A stretch of DNA of 64,000 nt. Origin: Terriglobia bacterium (GTDB lineage Bacteria; Acidobacteriota; Terriglobia; Acidiferrales; UBA7541). Positions 46,429 through 55,491 of this stretch are shown in pieces (the first letter of the stretch is position 1; each line of letters opens with the position of its first letter). The notes beneath the pieces are model-generated. The model saw only the letters and a list, made by a program, of their open reading frames with translations. It was not told the DNA's origin and did not search any database. The translations under genes were made by a program, and so were the position numbers. The stretch lies in assembly GCA_020073605.1 (NCBI GenBank), contig JAIQEW010000005.1, positions 186,001-250,000 of the forward strand. The letters are read 5' to 3'.

Positions 46429-47082
46429 ATGGCTGGAAACGGAAGACGCGGCGGCGGTGACCGGGTGCTTGAGAGCAGGCATCTGGTCGGGCTTTTTCTG
46501 GGTGTCGTGCTCCTGTGCGGCGTTTTCTTCACGCTCGGCTACGTCATGGGCAAGACGCAGTATGGCGGGCCGGTGCACGCTGCCGACTCTCTCGAAAGAA
46601 TTGCGCCGGCCATTCGCAACGCGGTGAAGCCGAAGGACTCCGACACTTCGCCCTCGCCGGCCGCGCCCGCGAACAGCGAATGGGACTTCTACGCCAAGAG
46701 CAACAACAACCGTATTGATCCCGCCATGAAGACGTCCGCGCCCGCTGCGGCTCCTGCGCCCGTCGTCTCGACGCCCGCGGCGAAATCGATTTCGCCGGCG
46801 CCCGCCGCAAGCGCCAAGTCCGTGCCGGTTTCGGCGCGCTTTCAAGTGCCGCGGATGGTCAAGGGATCCGTCGTGCTCCAGATCTCGGCGCTGACGCATG
46901 AAAGCGACGCGCTGGCGATGGCCGACGTGTTGCAGCAGAAGCATTTCCCGTCTTTTGTCGTCACTCCCTCCACCGACAGCTTCTACCGCGTGCAGGTCGG
47001 CCCGTATCCGGATGAGAAGTCCGCCGAGTCTGCCAGGAACGCGCTTGACCGCGCTGGTTTCAAGGCTATCATCAAGCGCTGA
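46429..47082 (+). CDS. SPOR-domain cell-envelope protein
   Basis: A 217-residue protein six bases after the slipin gene. A single N-terminal membrane helix (LVGLFLGVVLLCGVFFTLGYVM) precedes an Ala/Pro/Ser-rich periplasmic linker (about 60-140). A C-terminal SPOR domain (about 145-217) has VLQISALTHESDALAM and FYRVQVGPYPDEKSAES. SPOR domains bind denuded peptidoglycan at division sites. The gene's stop and the lnt start abut (TGAATG), suggesting coupled translation. Confidence 0.88.
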   Translation: MAGNGRRGGGDRVLESRHLVGLFLGVVLLCGVFFTLGYVMGKTQYGGPVHAADSLERIAPAIRNAVKPKDSDTSPSPAAPANSEWDFYAKSNNNRIDPAMKTSAPAAAPAPVVSTPAAKSISPAPAASAKSVPVSARFQVPRMVKGSVVLQISALTHESDALAMADVLQQKHFPSFVVTPSTDSFYRVQVGPYPDEKSAESARNALDRAGFKAIIKR

Positions 47083-48618
47083 ATGAGCTTTTCTTGGCAC
47101 ATGCGGGTGTTGCTCGCCCTGGCGAGCGGCGCCGCCCTAGCCGTTTCATTTCCCAACTACAATTTCTCGCTCCTGGCCTGGGTTGCGGTGGGCATGTTGG
47201 TGCTCGCGTCCATTGGCGAGCGGCCGGCGGTCGCGCTGCTCTATGGCTTTCTCCACGGGCTGGTCTTCTACCCGATCTGTTTGCCGTGGATCGATGTCGT
47301 CGTGCGGCAGTACGGCAACGTCGGCTTCTGGACGTCGGCGGGCCTGCTCGCGCTGATCGGCGTGGCGGGCGGAATCATCTGCGCGATTTTTTCTTGGGGC
47401 GTGGCATTCGCGTCGAACAGGGGAGGGAAGTTCGCCTGCGGGCTGGCGCCGTTCCTGTGGGTGACGGTGGAATTCGCGCGCGCGCATTTGCCCATCATCG
47501 CGTTCCCCTGGAATCTCACCGGCTATGCTGCTAGCGGAAATCTCGCGTTCGTGCAGCTCACCACCGTCACTGGAATCTACGGCTTGAGCTTCGTTATCGC
47601 GGCGTACGGCTCGCTCGTTGCGTACGCCGTTCTCGCAGGCCGGCAGCGTGTGTGGAAGGCAGTGCTCGCCGTCACGGCGGCGCTGATCCTGATCTCTTTT
47701 GGAGGAAGATATTTCGTGCCTTCGGCGGCGGCGCATCACGTCGCGCATCTGGTGCAGACGAATTTCTCTCAGTCCTACGAGTACCCACCCGATTGGATGC
47801 CGACGCATGCGGGCGATCTCGACCAACTCGAGCAGATCAGCGTGGATGCGGCAAAGCGGATGCCCGGCCTGATCGTCTGGCCGGAGGTTCCCGCGCCGTT
47901 CAGCCTTCAGGATCAGGCCTTCGCCGCGCGCGCCCAGCGGATCGCGCGGAATTCCGGCGTCGATTTTCTGGTGGGCGTCGAAGATTGGAAAAAGGACGCG
48001 GCGGGGAAGTGGCTCGCGACGAACAGCGCGGTGCTTCTCGGTCCCTCGGGCCAGCGGAGTTTCACCTACGACAAAATGCGCCTGGTTCCTTTCGGCGAAT
48101 ATGTTCCGCTGCGGCGCTGGCTCACGTTTGCCGGCAAGCTGACGGCGGACATCGGCGATTTCACTCCGGGCTCAACGTATAGCGTCGGCAACTTGCCCGG
48201 TGGCAGATTTGGCGCCTTCATTTGTTACGAGGCGATCTTTCCGGAGCGCGTGCGCCGCTTCACGGCCGGCGGCGCTGAGCTGCTGGTTAATATGTCCAAC
48301 GACGGATGGTTCGGGCGCTCGGCCGCTCCGGCGCAGCACCTGATGATGGCGCGCGTGCGGGCCGTGGAGAATCGCCGCTGGCTGCTTCGCGACACGAACA
48401 ACGGTTTCACCGTCGCGGTCGATCCTTATGGCCGGTTCGCAGCCCAGCTTCCGACCGACATTCGAGGCCAGCTTGACGCGCCCTACGATTTCCGCAGCGA
48501 TGAGACTCTCTACGTGCGCTTCGGCGATTGGTTCGCCTGGCTCTGCGTCCTTGCCTCCATCGCCCTGCTCGCAATTGCAATAAGCAGAGGGAAGGGCGGG
48601 AATCTATCTCCGCCGTAG
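47083..48618 (+). CDS. lnt: apolipoprotein N-acyltransferase
   Basis: A 511-residue inner-membrane enzyme. N-terminal helices (about 5-200) precede the nitrilase-fold domain with the catalytic Glu in VWPEVPAPF, Lys in TYDKMRLVPFGEYVPL and Cys in AFICYEAIFPE, and a final C-terminal helix (WLCVLASIALLAIAI). It adds the third acyl chain to lipoproteins in the periplasmic leaflet, confirming a diderm-type envelope. The start codon immediately follows the stop of the SPOR gene. Confidence 0.95.
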   Translation: MSFSWHMRVLLALASGAALAVSFPNYNFSLLAWVAVGMLVLASIGERPAVALLYGFLHGLVFYPICLPWIDVVVRQYGNVGFWTSAGLLALIGVAGGIICAIFSWGVAFASNRGGKFACGLAPFLWVTVEFARAHLPIIAFPWNLTGYAASGNLAFVQLTTVTGIYGLSFVIAAYGSLVAYAVLAGRQRVWKAVLAVTAALILISFGGRYFVPSAAAHHVAHLVQTNFSQSYEYPPDWMPTHAGDLDQLEQISVDAAKRMPGLIVWPEVPAPFSLQDQAFAARAQRIARNSGVDFLVGVEDWKKDAAGKWLATNSAVLLGPSGQRSFTYDKMRLVPFGEYVPLRRWLTFAGKLTADIGDFTPGSTYSVGNLPGGRFGAFICYEAIFPERVRRFTAGGAELLVNMSNDGWFGRSAAPAQHLMMARVRAVENRRWLLRDTNNGFTVAVDPYGRFAAQLPTDIRGQLDAPYDFRSDETLYVRFGDWFAWLCVLASIALLAIAISRGKGGNLSPP

Positions 48619-48705
48619 GAACCTTAGGTCTGAGAGGGCTTCAACTCCTGAAGCCTAACCGAGTTTCGATCTTCCAATTTCGCTTTTCGTCTGTAGAATT
48701 AAGAT

Positions 48706-49831
48706 ATGGCTGAACACATCGAAGATCTCCAGCAACGCTACGCCGAGCTCCAGAAGCGCATCGGGCTCGTGCGGAGCTATCTTTGACGCCGAGTCTGCCC
48801 GCAAACAGATCGCCGCGCTCGAACAGAAGATAAACGCTCCCGATTTCTGGGGGGACCAGGAAAAGGCGCAGTCTCTCTTGCAGCAGCGCAAGTTGCTCGA
48901 AGAGCGCGCCAACGGTGCGACCGCGCTCGATAGCAAGACGAGCGACCTCGAAACCTATTTCCACCTCGCCCAGGAAGAATCGAATACCGCGCAGCGCGAT
49001 TCTATCCTCGAGGACCTCGCGAAAGAGCTTGCCGCCGCCGACGCATACGTGGCGGACCTCGAGACGAAAACGCTTCTGGCCGGGGAGAGCGACGCCCTCA
49101 ACGCCATCGTGACGATCAAATCCGGCGCGGGCGGCACGGAATCCCAGGACTGGGCCGAAATGCTCCTGCGCATGTACCTCCGCTGGGCGGAGCAGAAGGG
49201 GATGAAAGCGACGGTGCTCGATTCGTCGCCCGGGGAAGAAGCGGGCGTCAAGTCCGCGACGCTCCAGATCGTGGGCGAGAACGCCTACGGGATGTTGGCG
49301 GGCGAAAGCGGCGTGCATCGCCTCGTGCGCATTTCGCCGTTCGACCAGCAGGCGCGGCGGCACACGTCATTCGCTTCCGTGTTCGTGATCCCGGAAATCG
49401 ACGACCGCATCGAGATCGTCATCAATCCGGATGACCTTCGCATCGATACCTACCGCTCCGGCGGCAAGGGCGGCCAGAACGTCAACAAAGTCGAAACGGC
49501 CATTCGCATCACGCACCTTCCCACCAACACCGTCGTCCAGTGCCAGAGCGAGCGCAGCCAGCACAAGAACCGCGAAACGGCTATGAAACTCCTTCGCTCG
49601 CACCTATACGAGCAGGAGCTCGAGAAGCGCCGCGAAGAGGCCCACAAGCTCGACGCCTCCAAGCCCGAGATCAGCTTCGGCAGCCAGATTCGTTCCTACG
49701 TGATGCAGCCCTACCAGATGATCAAGGACCACCGGACGAAGTTCGAGCGCGGCGACGTCCAGAAGGTGCTCGATGGAGACCTCGACCCGTTCATCCGCGC
49801 CTACTTGCTCCATCGCCGCGAAGCAGCCTAG
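48706..49831 (+). CDS. prfB: peptide chain release factor 2, with programmed +1 frameshift
   Basis: The gene begins at ATG 48706, reads 26 codons and reaches an in-frame TGA at 48784-48786. Slipping one base forward at CTT TGA C continues in the frame that ends at 49831, giving about 374 residues. The site TATCTTTGAC, with a purine-rich CGGAG a few bases upstream, is the classic RF2 autoregulatory frameshift. SPFDQQARR (the RF2 anticodon-like SPF) and GGKGGQNVNK (catalytic GGQ) are visible. RF2 releases peptides at UGA and UAA. The mature reading is 48706-48783 joined to 48785-49831. Confidence 0.95.
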
Positions 49832-49904
49832 AGCGCCTCGGCTAGAGTACATCTCAGATTTAGGAAAGCCGGTGCTCTGCTAACTGGTTCGAAGAGTTTT
49901 GTTG

Positions 49905-50648
49905 CTACAATTTCGGGCCATTTTGAGACTTTTTCAGGAGGGCGGATCGGTAGCCAGCACCCTTCTTCGTGTCGATCTGAACGGAGCCGCTGTCGATGCT
50001 GTCCGTTGCTCCCCAGAATACTACCGTGAGATTCGTGAACCGCCATTCCGCATAGTGGGACATGAAGAGAGCTCCGAAAGTGTTTTGTTTTGTGTTCTCC
50101 TTAAAACGCGTCGGTTTCCCGTACTTCTTCTCTAATGCAGCGAACACCTGATCCTGAGATTTCAATCCTCCTGTGAAGAACCAAATTGATTCGAGGGTTC
50201 CATCCACGACCTGCCCGTATACGTCTAAGCCGCTAAGGATCGCGGGCGACTGATTGATGGGCAATTCAATCTTGATCTCCGCCGTTACGACCGGAGTGTT
50301 CGCGTTCACGTAATCGGTGATCATGTGCGGCCACTCGAAACATGGGGAGGAGCGCTCAATGGCGGTGTACTGCTCGGGGCTGTCCCCTTTAATTTGTTCC
50401 GCGAAACGCTCGTCTTCACCCCGGAGGGCGTCGGCGTCTCCGTTCTTTTTCATCATCTCTCGGTTCGCCTCATGCAACTTCTTGAGGAGCGCCAAGCTCC
50501 CATTCGTTTCACGCGCGCATTCGGGCAGAGCAAACATTCCGCCGAGGCGAAGTCCAAAGGCGGATGTGTCCGGCGCAGTTCCTGTCGTCTGAGCTGACGC
50601 GCCCATCGCCAACAGTCCGAGGATAGTGCCTACTAGCAATGCCTTCAT
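49905..50648 (-). CDS. secreted hypothetical protein (247 aa)
   Basis: A 247-residue protein with a clear signal peptide (MKALLVGTILGLLAMGASAQ). The mature part has two Cys, a charged helical stretch (LKKLHEANREMMKKNGD) and a beta-rich C-terminal half (IWFFTGGLKSQDQVFAALEK; WRFTNLTVVFWG). No enzyme or binding motif is recognised. It follows the BRCT gene on the minus strand by 30 bases, so the two are probably co-transcribed. Composition is less GC-rich than the core genes to the left, fitting an accessory region. Confidence 0.65.
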   Translation of the reverse strand: MKALLVGTILGLLAMGASAQTTGTAPDTSAFGLRLGGMFALPECARETNGSLALLKKLHEANREMMKKNGDADALRGEDERFAEQIKGDSPEQYTAIERSSPCFEWPHMITDYVNANTPVVTAEIKIELPINQSPAILSGLDVYGQVVDGTLESIWFFTGGLKSQDQVFAALEKKYGKPTRFKENTKQNTFGALFMSHYAEWRFTNLTVVFWGATDSIDSGSVQIDTKKGAGYRSALLKKSQNGPKL

Positions 50649-50678
50649 TGTTGGATTCCTCCAAGGTTGACTTGGCCC

Positions 50679-51047
50679 TTACTTGCGTTCTGGCAGTTCG
50701 CCAGATTGTAGAATTTGCTTGATCTGATCCAGAGTCACAATCAAAACGCCTTGATTCGTAGCTTTTTCAACCTTCGCATGCCCTGGATACTGGCCTACAC
50801 ACAAGAAGGAAAGGTTTTTGGTTACCGATCCAACGACAGCTAGTTCGGCTTCCATCGCCAGCCTGGACAAGTCGCTCTTTTCCGACTCCGAGAATCCAGT
50901 AAAACAGATTTCACGGCATCTTTCGTTCTTCGGCGTTTTGTTCTTGTAGACCCAGCGCCAGCCATCTTTCTCCGTCATCTGAGAGATTTGGTCTTCGGAA
51001 AACTGGCTCTTGGACCGAAGTATGCGGGTTAGTTTTTCGCTTAGCAT
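50679..51047 (-). CDS. stand-alone BRCT-domain protein (122 aa)
   Basis: A 122-residue protein whose C-terminal two thirds (about 45-120) read as a BRCT domain: REICFTGFSESEKSDLSRLA, then SVTKNLSFLCVGQYPGHAKV and GVLIVTLDQIKQIL. These match the BRCT core of NAD-dependent DNA ligase (the G-F-T-G, T-x-x-x-x-x-V and W-like positions). Bacterial BRCT domains are usually fused to ligase or other enzymes; a free one is uncommon. The N-terminal 40 residues are helical. Function is unknown. Confidence 0.7.
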   Translation of the reverse strand: MLSEKLTRILRSKSQFSEDQISQMTEKDGWRWVYKNKTPKNERCREICFTGFSESEKSDLSRLAMEAELAVVGSVTKNLSFLCVGQYPGHAKVEKATNQGVLIVTLDQIKQILQSGELPERK

Positions 51048-51269
51048 CTATTCCCATTCCCAAATCTTTCGTGCTCCGTTACTTCCTAAGGTAAACCCTG
51101 GTCCCCACTATTCAATGAAGGTCGATGTTTATTGTGTCCAAGCATTACAGAGACTTCACGGCGCGATGAATATGAATCTGATGGTGCGCCGGGGCTCGCA
51201 ATGCGAGATATGTTGGGTCGCGGCCCCCGCGCACGACGGTATTTGCAGTACTTTCAGGGGCTTATAATG

Positions 51270-51406
51270 CCGTTCAACCTCGATTTAAGGCCCTTCAGGG
51301 CATAAGATTGACAATACCGAGCGGCGCATCCTAGCGTTGCTAACTTCGATTACACCGATAGAGCAATAGAACTCACTGATTGCCTTACATTTAGCCGGAG
51401 GACACT
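51270..51406 (+). repeat. direct repeat, orphan copy of the metK promoter/leader
   Basis: 137 bases matching 56233-56369 without gaps at 125 positions (about 91 percent). It retains TTGACA (51308-51313), TAGCGT (51332-51337) at 18-base spacing and a GGAGG ribosome site near its end, but no metK follows. The base equivalent to the extended -10 G is changed (TCC for TGC). Downstream is only a 17-codon frame from TTG 51406 and then the 3' end of the convergent GT39-like gene. Confidence 0.9.
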
Positions 51407-51442
51407 TGCTTCACACGGGCAGACAACAGGCGGGCCTTGGAC

Positions 51443-52942
51443 CTACGCGACAGGAGTGAGTGCAAGAGAGGATTGGCTAGCAGCAGAGCCGTCCCGCTGA
51501 GGAATTGCAAACGCTGAAGCGCCGAGGGCCAAAACCACAGGAAAGCAAACGATCACGTAGCGCGGCTCGACGGTTTGCAACTGCGTCAATAAAGCTGTGC
51601 GGACAACGACGAAAGTAATCAGCAAAGCCAACGCTGGATGGGTGCGGCAACGCCACGCGCCCATAAATGCCAGTCCCAGATAAATGCAATTCAAGATTCC
51701 GAACCCAAACGTCACGCCGAAATCCATTCGATTGTCTCGCCACTTCTCCCCCGGCGGCCAGAGCTTCCCCGAGTACGGGAGCAATTCGATCCGCGGTGTA
51801 AACCAGATCGTCCACGCTCGAGTTATAGGAATGAAAAGATATGTGCGCATGGGATGCCGCGCCGTTCGTTCGCGCGCGAGGAGCGCAAATTCGTGATCGA
51901 GCGTAGGCGTCATTTTCAAATCGCTGTTGTAGCGGCTCAACAGTGCTTGGACGCGAACGCGTTCGGCCGCAGAATCGAACGCGGAGACGGGCAGCGTTTC
52001 GACGGGGATCGGAGCCTTCCCCAACTTCCATGACACAAGATAAGCATCCTCAAATTGCACCATCCATGTTCGAGTCCACGCGTAGAAGCCGCGGGGAATG
52101 AAGTCACCTTGAGTCTCTGCATAGCGTGGAGCGAGGAATTCGATTCGGCCCATTGTCCGTGCGTTCCGGACGGCCCAGGGCATCAAAGGCAGAAGTAGAC
52201 CGACGGCCATCCACGAGACCGCCAGAGCCAGCTTCAACCAATCAGGGCGACGGCGCCAGCGGACACAAAGGACCATGCCCATTGCGATAAGTAAGAGGGG
52301 CGCCTCCGGGCGCACCAAAGTTCCCGCTCCCACGACCACTCCGCCGAGCAGAAACCATCCGACAGCGGAAAGGAGAGAGCGCCTGGTGAATGAACCGAGT
52401 GGGCGATCCATTGAGGGATGTCCAAGGACACAGACGAAAACGAAAATTGCAAGGATCGTCAGGAATGTGGCGAGAACCTCGGTGAGCACAACTGCGCTGT
52501 AGTTTGCGGTGAATGGACAAAGCGAGGCCATCCACAGAGCGGCAGTCGCCGCAAGATTTCGTTTGGCGGCAGGTGCAAGACGCGCGGCAGTTAGGGCGGC
52601 CAAGATGCAGGTCGTCAGATCGACGGCCACTTGAACAAGCATGATTGCTTTGTTTGCCCGCCCAAACACGGCGTAAATGGCGGCAAGAAATGCGGGGTAT
52701 CCCGGCATCCGCATGTCGACGGGGATGAATTGGCCGTGGACGAACAGCCCATACGTGCCGTGGTCCAACCAGTTGCGTGCTAGTTCCTCATAAAACTTCG
52801 TGTCACCTGCGTAAGGTGAGAAATGAAAGACAAAATACAGGCGCAGCGCAAGCCCGGCCAGCAGGGCCGCGGCTAAGTGTTTGTAAGACGCAGGCGGAAA
52901 GATCAGTGTGGTTTTGATGGAATCAGCTTCCGTTGAAGTCAA
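51443..52942 (-). CDS. GT39/ArnT-like membrane glycosyltransferase
   Basis: A 499-residue polytopic protein with about ten membrane helices. The first periplasmic loop has HFSPYAGDTKFYEELARNW, where the Asp of GD is the likely catalytic residue in the PMT/ArnT (C-type) superfamily. Other helices include LLGGVVVGAGTLVRPEAPLL. Such enzymes use polyprenyl-phosphate sugars at the outer face of the inner membrane to glycosylate lipids or proteins. The acceptor is unknown. The start is TTG 52942 with no clear ribosome site. It is the first gene inside the repeat-flanked segment. Confidence 0.75.
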   Translation of the reverse strand: MTSTEADSIKTTLIFPPASYKHLAAALLAGLALRLYFVFHFSPYAGDTKFYEELARNWLDHGTYGLFVHGQFIPVDMRMPGYPAFLAAIYAVFGRANKAIMLVQVAVDLTTCILAALTAARLAPAAKRNLAATAALWMASLCPFTANYSAVVLTEVLATFLTILAIFVFVCVLGHPSMDRPLGSFTRRSLLSAVGWFLLGGVVVGAGTLVRPEAPLLLIAMGMVLCVRWRRRPDWLKLALAVSWMAVGLLLPLMPWAVRNARTMGRIEFLAPRYAETQGDFIPRGFYAWTRTWMVQFEDAYLVSWKLGKAPIPVETLPVSAFDSAAERVRVQALLSRYNSDLKMTPTLDHEFALLARERTARHPMRTYLFIPITRAWTIWFTPRIELLPYSGKLWPPGEKWRDNRMDFGVTFGFGILNCIYLGLAFMGAWRCRTHPALALLITFVVVRTALLTQLQTVEPRYVIVCFPVVLALGASAFAIPQRDGSAASQSSLALTPVA

Positions 52943-53070
52943 TTGTTCAATCGCAGCGTCCCTGGCTCGCCAATCCCACGAATATCATAGAATCAGCCAA
53001 GATCTGGGGCTGTTCTGTTCAGTACACTCTTGGGCGGGTGAGTTTTATCGCCGTATACGAATGTTGCGAG

Positions 53071-53724
53071 TCAGTCGTGCAGCACAACACTCAGAAGGGA
53101 ACTGTTGATCTGAAGGCCGTCGTTGTACGTAATGAAGCCCATCTTCTTGAATTTGTTCATGAAGAGATTCACTCTCGAGCGCGTCGTACCGATTGTGTCT
53201 GCCAGCGTTTCTTGCGAGATCTTCGGAAGAACCCTCTGAGGCTTGTCGTCTTTTCCGTATCGAGCAAGCAGCAGGAGAGCTCGCGCCAGCCGTTTCTCAG
53301 TAGAATTAAACAGTTGATCGACCAAATCCGCCTCAACCCGGATGTTCCTTGTGAGCATATAAGAGATAAAACGGTCGGAGAACTCGTGTTCGGCATGAAG
53401 GACGCGAATCATCTCATTCTTGTCTATGACGAGTACCGTGGTCGGCATAGTCGTCGTCGCCGCCCCGATACGGATCGGCTGCGCCGCAAGACAACCTTCT
53501 CCGAAAAAGTCGCCAGGCCCCAAAACCGCCACGACCGCTTCTTTGCCAACCCCGTTGACCACCGATAGTTTCACGCGGCCTTGTTGAATATACATGACAG
53601 CGTTGGCTGGATCGCCTTGCGCAAAGACGGTCGATTTCTTGGGAAACTCGACGATCTTTCTTGCCACGCCGGCTGAATCGAGAAACACCTGGGCATCAAA
53701 GGTAGGCTTTTTGTTTGTTTGCAT
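53071..53724 (-). CDS. Crp/Fnr-family transcriptional regulator
   Basis: About 217 residues. An N-terminal cyclic-nucleotide-type beta barrel (about 20-125, KSTVFAQGDPANAVMYIQQG and GPGDFFGEGCLA) precedes the dimer helix and a C-terminal winged HTH (ISQETLADTIGTTRSRVNLFMNKF). There is no N-terminal cysteine cluster, so it is not an oxygen-sensing Fnr. The style (FDAQVFLDSAGVARKIVEF) is common in acidobacterial genomes, often in several copies. The frame is open to 53874; ATG 53724 is chosen since the conserved protein begins near it, and 53745 is an alternative. Confidence 0.85.
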   Translation of the reverse strand: MQTNKKPTFDAQVFLDSAGVARKIVEFPKKSTVFAQGDPANAVMYIQQGRVKLSVVNGVGKEAVVAVLGPGDFFGEGCLAAQPIRIGAATTTMPTTVLVIDKNEMIRVLHAEHEFSDRFISYMLTRNIRVEADLVDQLFNSTEKRLARALLLLARYGKDDKPQRVLPKISQETLADTIGTTRSRVNLFMNKFKKMGFITYNDGLQINSSLLSVVLHD

Positions 53725-53982
53725 ACGGCTTGGGGCGGAGCCCATGTTGGGAATCCGTGAGCTAGGCCCATTGTAGCACTTCACCATGGTTGTGTAACGC
53801 AAATAGGCAGCCCGAACGCCGAAATCGGATGTGTCCGCAACGGGACAGATATCCTTTCGCGATGCGTCTAGCATAGGGTTGTGTAGGAGAGCAGCAGAGC
53901 TGTTTCGCAGATCAGTCCGCCCGGTTCAGCCTAATCGCCTCGGCTTCACACCTGCACGCGAAAGAAGGAATGGGGGAACAAA

Positions 53983-54135
53983 ATGTTCTGGACGATCTTT
54001 CTAGCCTTGCTTGTTTTGTGGGCATTGGGAATCGCCACTTCTTACACGCTGGGTGGCTTCATCCACATTCTGCTGCTACTGGCCGTTGTGACCATTCTCA
54101 TCAGGGTCCTCCAAGGTCGAAGGATCGTCTCCTGA
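53983..54135 (+). CDS. Lmo0937-family small membrane protein (50 aa)
   Basis: A 50-residue protein, MFWTIFLALLVLWALGIATS at its start, with two hydrophobic helices separated by SYTLGGFIH and a basic end (GRRIVS). Size and pattern match the Lmo0937/DUF5670 family of unknown, possibly stress-related, function. GGGGAAC lies just before the ATG. It is followed 16 bases later by another small membrane protein on the same strand. Confidence 0.75.
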   Translation: MFWTIFLALLVLWALGIATSYTLGGFIHILLLLAVVTILIRVLQGRRIVS

Positions 54136-54151
54136 TCACGGAGCCAAAAAT

Positions 54152-54376
54152 ATGAAACCAATCTCAATAGCTGGGATTCTGCTGATCGTTCTGGGTGCGC
54201 TGGCCCTCGCCTATCAAGGCATCACGTACACGCGTCAAGAAAAGGTCATCGATGTCGGGCCGATCCACGCCACGGCAGACACGCAGGAACGAATTCCTAT
54301 TCCTCCGATACTCGGAGGCTTGGCGTTGGTGGGAGGAATTGCTCTCCTTGTCGCCGGTGCGAGGGAAACAACTTAG
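54152..54376 (+). CDS. small two-helix membrane protein (74 aa)
   Basis: A 74-residue protein with two membrane helices (SIAGILLIVLGALALAYQGI and LGGLALVGGIALLVAGA) separated by a polar loop (TRQEKVIDVGPIHATAD). It resembles the DUF3185-type small membrane proteins found next to stress genes. It follows the Lmo0937-like gene and precedes the SYLF gene on the same strand, a set that may form an envelope-stress operon. Confidence 0.7.
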   Translation: MKPISIAGILLIVLGALALAYQGITYTRQEKVIDVGPIHATADTQERIPIPPILGGLALVGGIALLVAGARETT

Positions 54377-54519
54377 CGGAAGTCTTCGGTTGGGGATAGT
54401 TCGAGAAGTGACTGCAATACGCGAGCTTCCCCGGCTAATGGCGCGGTCTAAAGCGCCCTCACAAAGGTTTCGGAGAGAGCCAACTTCCGCAGCCGCAATT
54501 CTGACCCTGGAGGTCAAAG

Positions 54520-55227
54520 ATGATTCGTAAATCAATTCTCGTTGTCTGTTTGGGACTGGTCGCAACCGCACCACTCTTTGCGGCCAACAAAGAACAAAAG
54601 CGCCTGCAAAATGCCGGCATCGTGATGCAGGAAATCATGAACACACCCGAGAACATCCCTCAGGAAGTACTCGAGAAAGCCGAGTGCGTCATTGTTTTCC
54701 CATCCGTTCTCAAGGCGGCGTTCGTGGTCGGCGCAAGCTACGGCCGCGGAGCGATGGTTTGCCGAACAGGGAAGGATTTTCAGGGACCGTGGGGCGCGCC
54801 TGCAATGTACGCGCTGGAAGGCGGCAGCATTGGACTTCAAATCGGCGGCCAGGCTACCGACCTCGTCCTGTTGGTCATGAATCACAGAGGCGCGAGTTCC
54901 ATTCTTGACAGCAAGGTCAAGTTGGGCGCCGATGCTTCCGTAGCGGCAGGTCCCGTGGGACGTGACGCCGCGGCAAACACCGATGCGTACATGCGAGCGG
55001 AGATCCTCAGCTACTCGCGTTCGCGCGGTCTCTTTGCCGGCATCTCGCTCGAAGGTTCCACTCTTCGGCCGGATGACGACGCCACTGCGGACGTTTATGG
55101 CCACAAGTTCACGGCAAGGCAGGTAATTTTCGGTGGAGAAGCGCGGGTTCCTTCATCCGGGCGTCTCCTGGTTTCCGTGTTGCAGAAGCATTCACCTCGC
55201 AATGAATCGAAAGCGGAAGGCAACTAG
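54520..55227 (+). CDS. lipid-binding SYLF-domain protein
   Basis: A 235-residue exported protein. A signal peptide (ILVVCLGLVATAPLFA) is followed by the SYLF/Ysc84 domain: NIPQEVLEKAECVIVFPSV, FVVGASYGRGAMVCR, GPWGAPAMYALEGGSIGLQ, VKLGADASVAAGPVGRDA and SYSRSRGLFAGISLEGS. SYLF domains bind phosphoinositides or other anionic lipids; the bacterial role is unclear. A large hairpin lies about 100 bases downstream. Confidence 0.9.
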   Translation: MIRKSILVVCLGLVATAPLFAANKEQKRLQNAGIVMQEIMNTPENIPQEVLEKAECVIVFPSVLKAAFVVGASYGRGAMVCRTGKDFQGPWGAPAMYALEGGSIGLQIGGQATDLVLLVMNHRGASSILDSKVKLGADASVAAGPVGRDAAANTDAYMRAEILSYSRSRGLFAGISLEGSTLRPDDDATADVYGHKFTARQVIFGGEARVPSSGRLLVSVLQKHSPRNESKAEGN

Positions 55228-55325
55228 GCGCGACTGACGATTTGCCGCTCCTCCTTCATCGAGGCAAGAAGTGGGCTTCGGGAGGAGCGGAGCTCGGCTC
55301 CCGTAACCGAACCCTGGCGCTCCGG

Positions 55326-55379
55326 TACTTCACTTCTCCGGTAACTCCCGATCAGTCGGATTACCGGAGATTTGAAGTA
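55326..55379. other. long perfect hairpin, unknown function
   Basis: TACTTCA (55326-55332) pairs with TGAAGTA (55373-55379), and TCTCCGGTAA (55335-55344) pairs with TTACCGGAGA (55361-55370), with a symmetric 2+2 internal loop. CCGA/TCGG adds a short inner stem. Seventeen plus four base pairs within 54 bases is far beyond chance. No T-tract follows, so it is not an ordinary intrinsic terminator. It lies between the convergent SYLF and DinB genes and might terminate in both directions or be a mobile palindrome. Confidence 0.75.
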
Positions 55380-55491
55380 GTACTTCACTCTTCAGGCGGA
55401 CGCATAGGACGCTAGGGTGCCTTTGAAGTTCGACCTACGACGCACAGCAGTTCAGTGACTTCGAGAAGATTCACAGTCACGGAGCGCTTCT

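Noticed and set aside
48638..48655. GGCTTCA/TGAAGCC hairpin after lnt as terminator
   Set aside because: Short stem with no T-tract; prfB follows within 60 bases, so termination is not supported.
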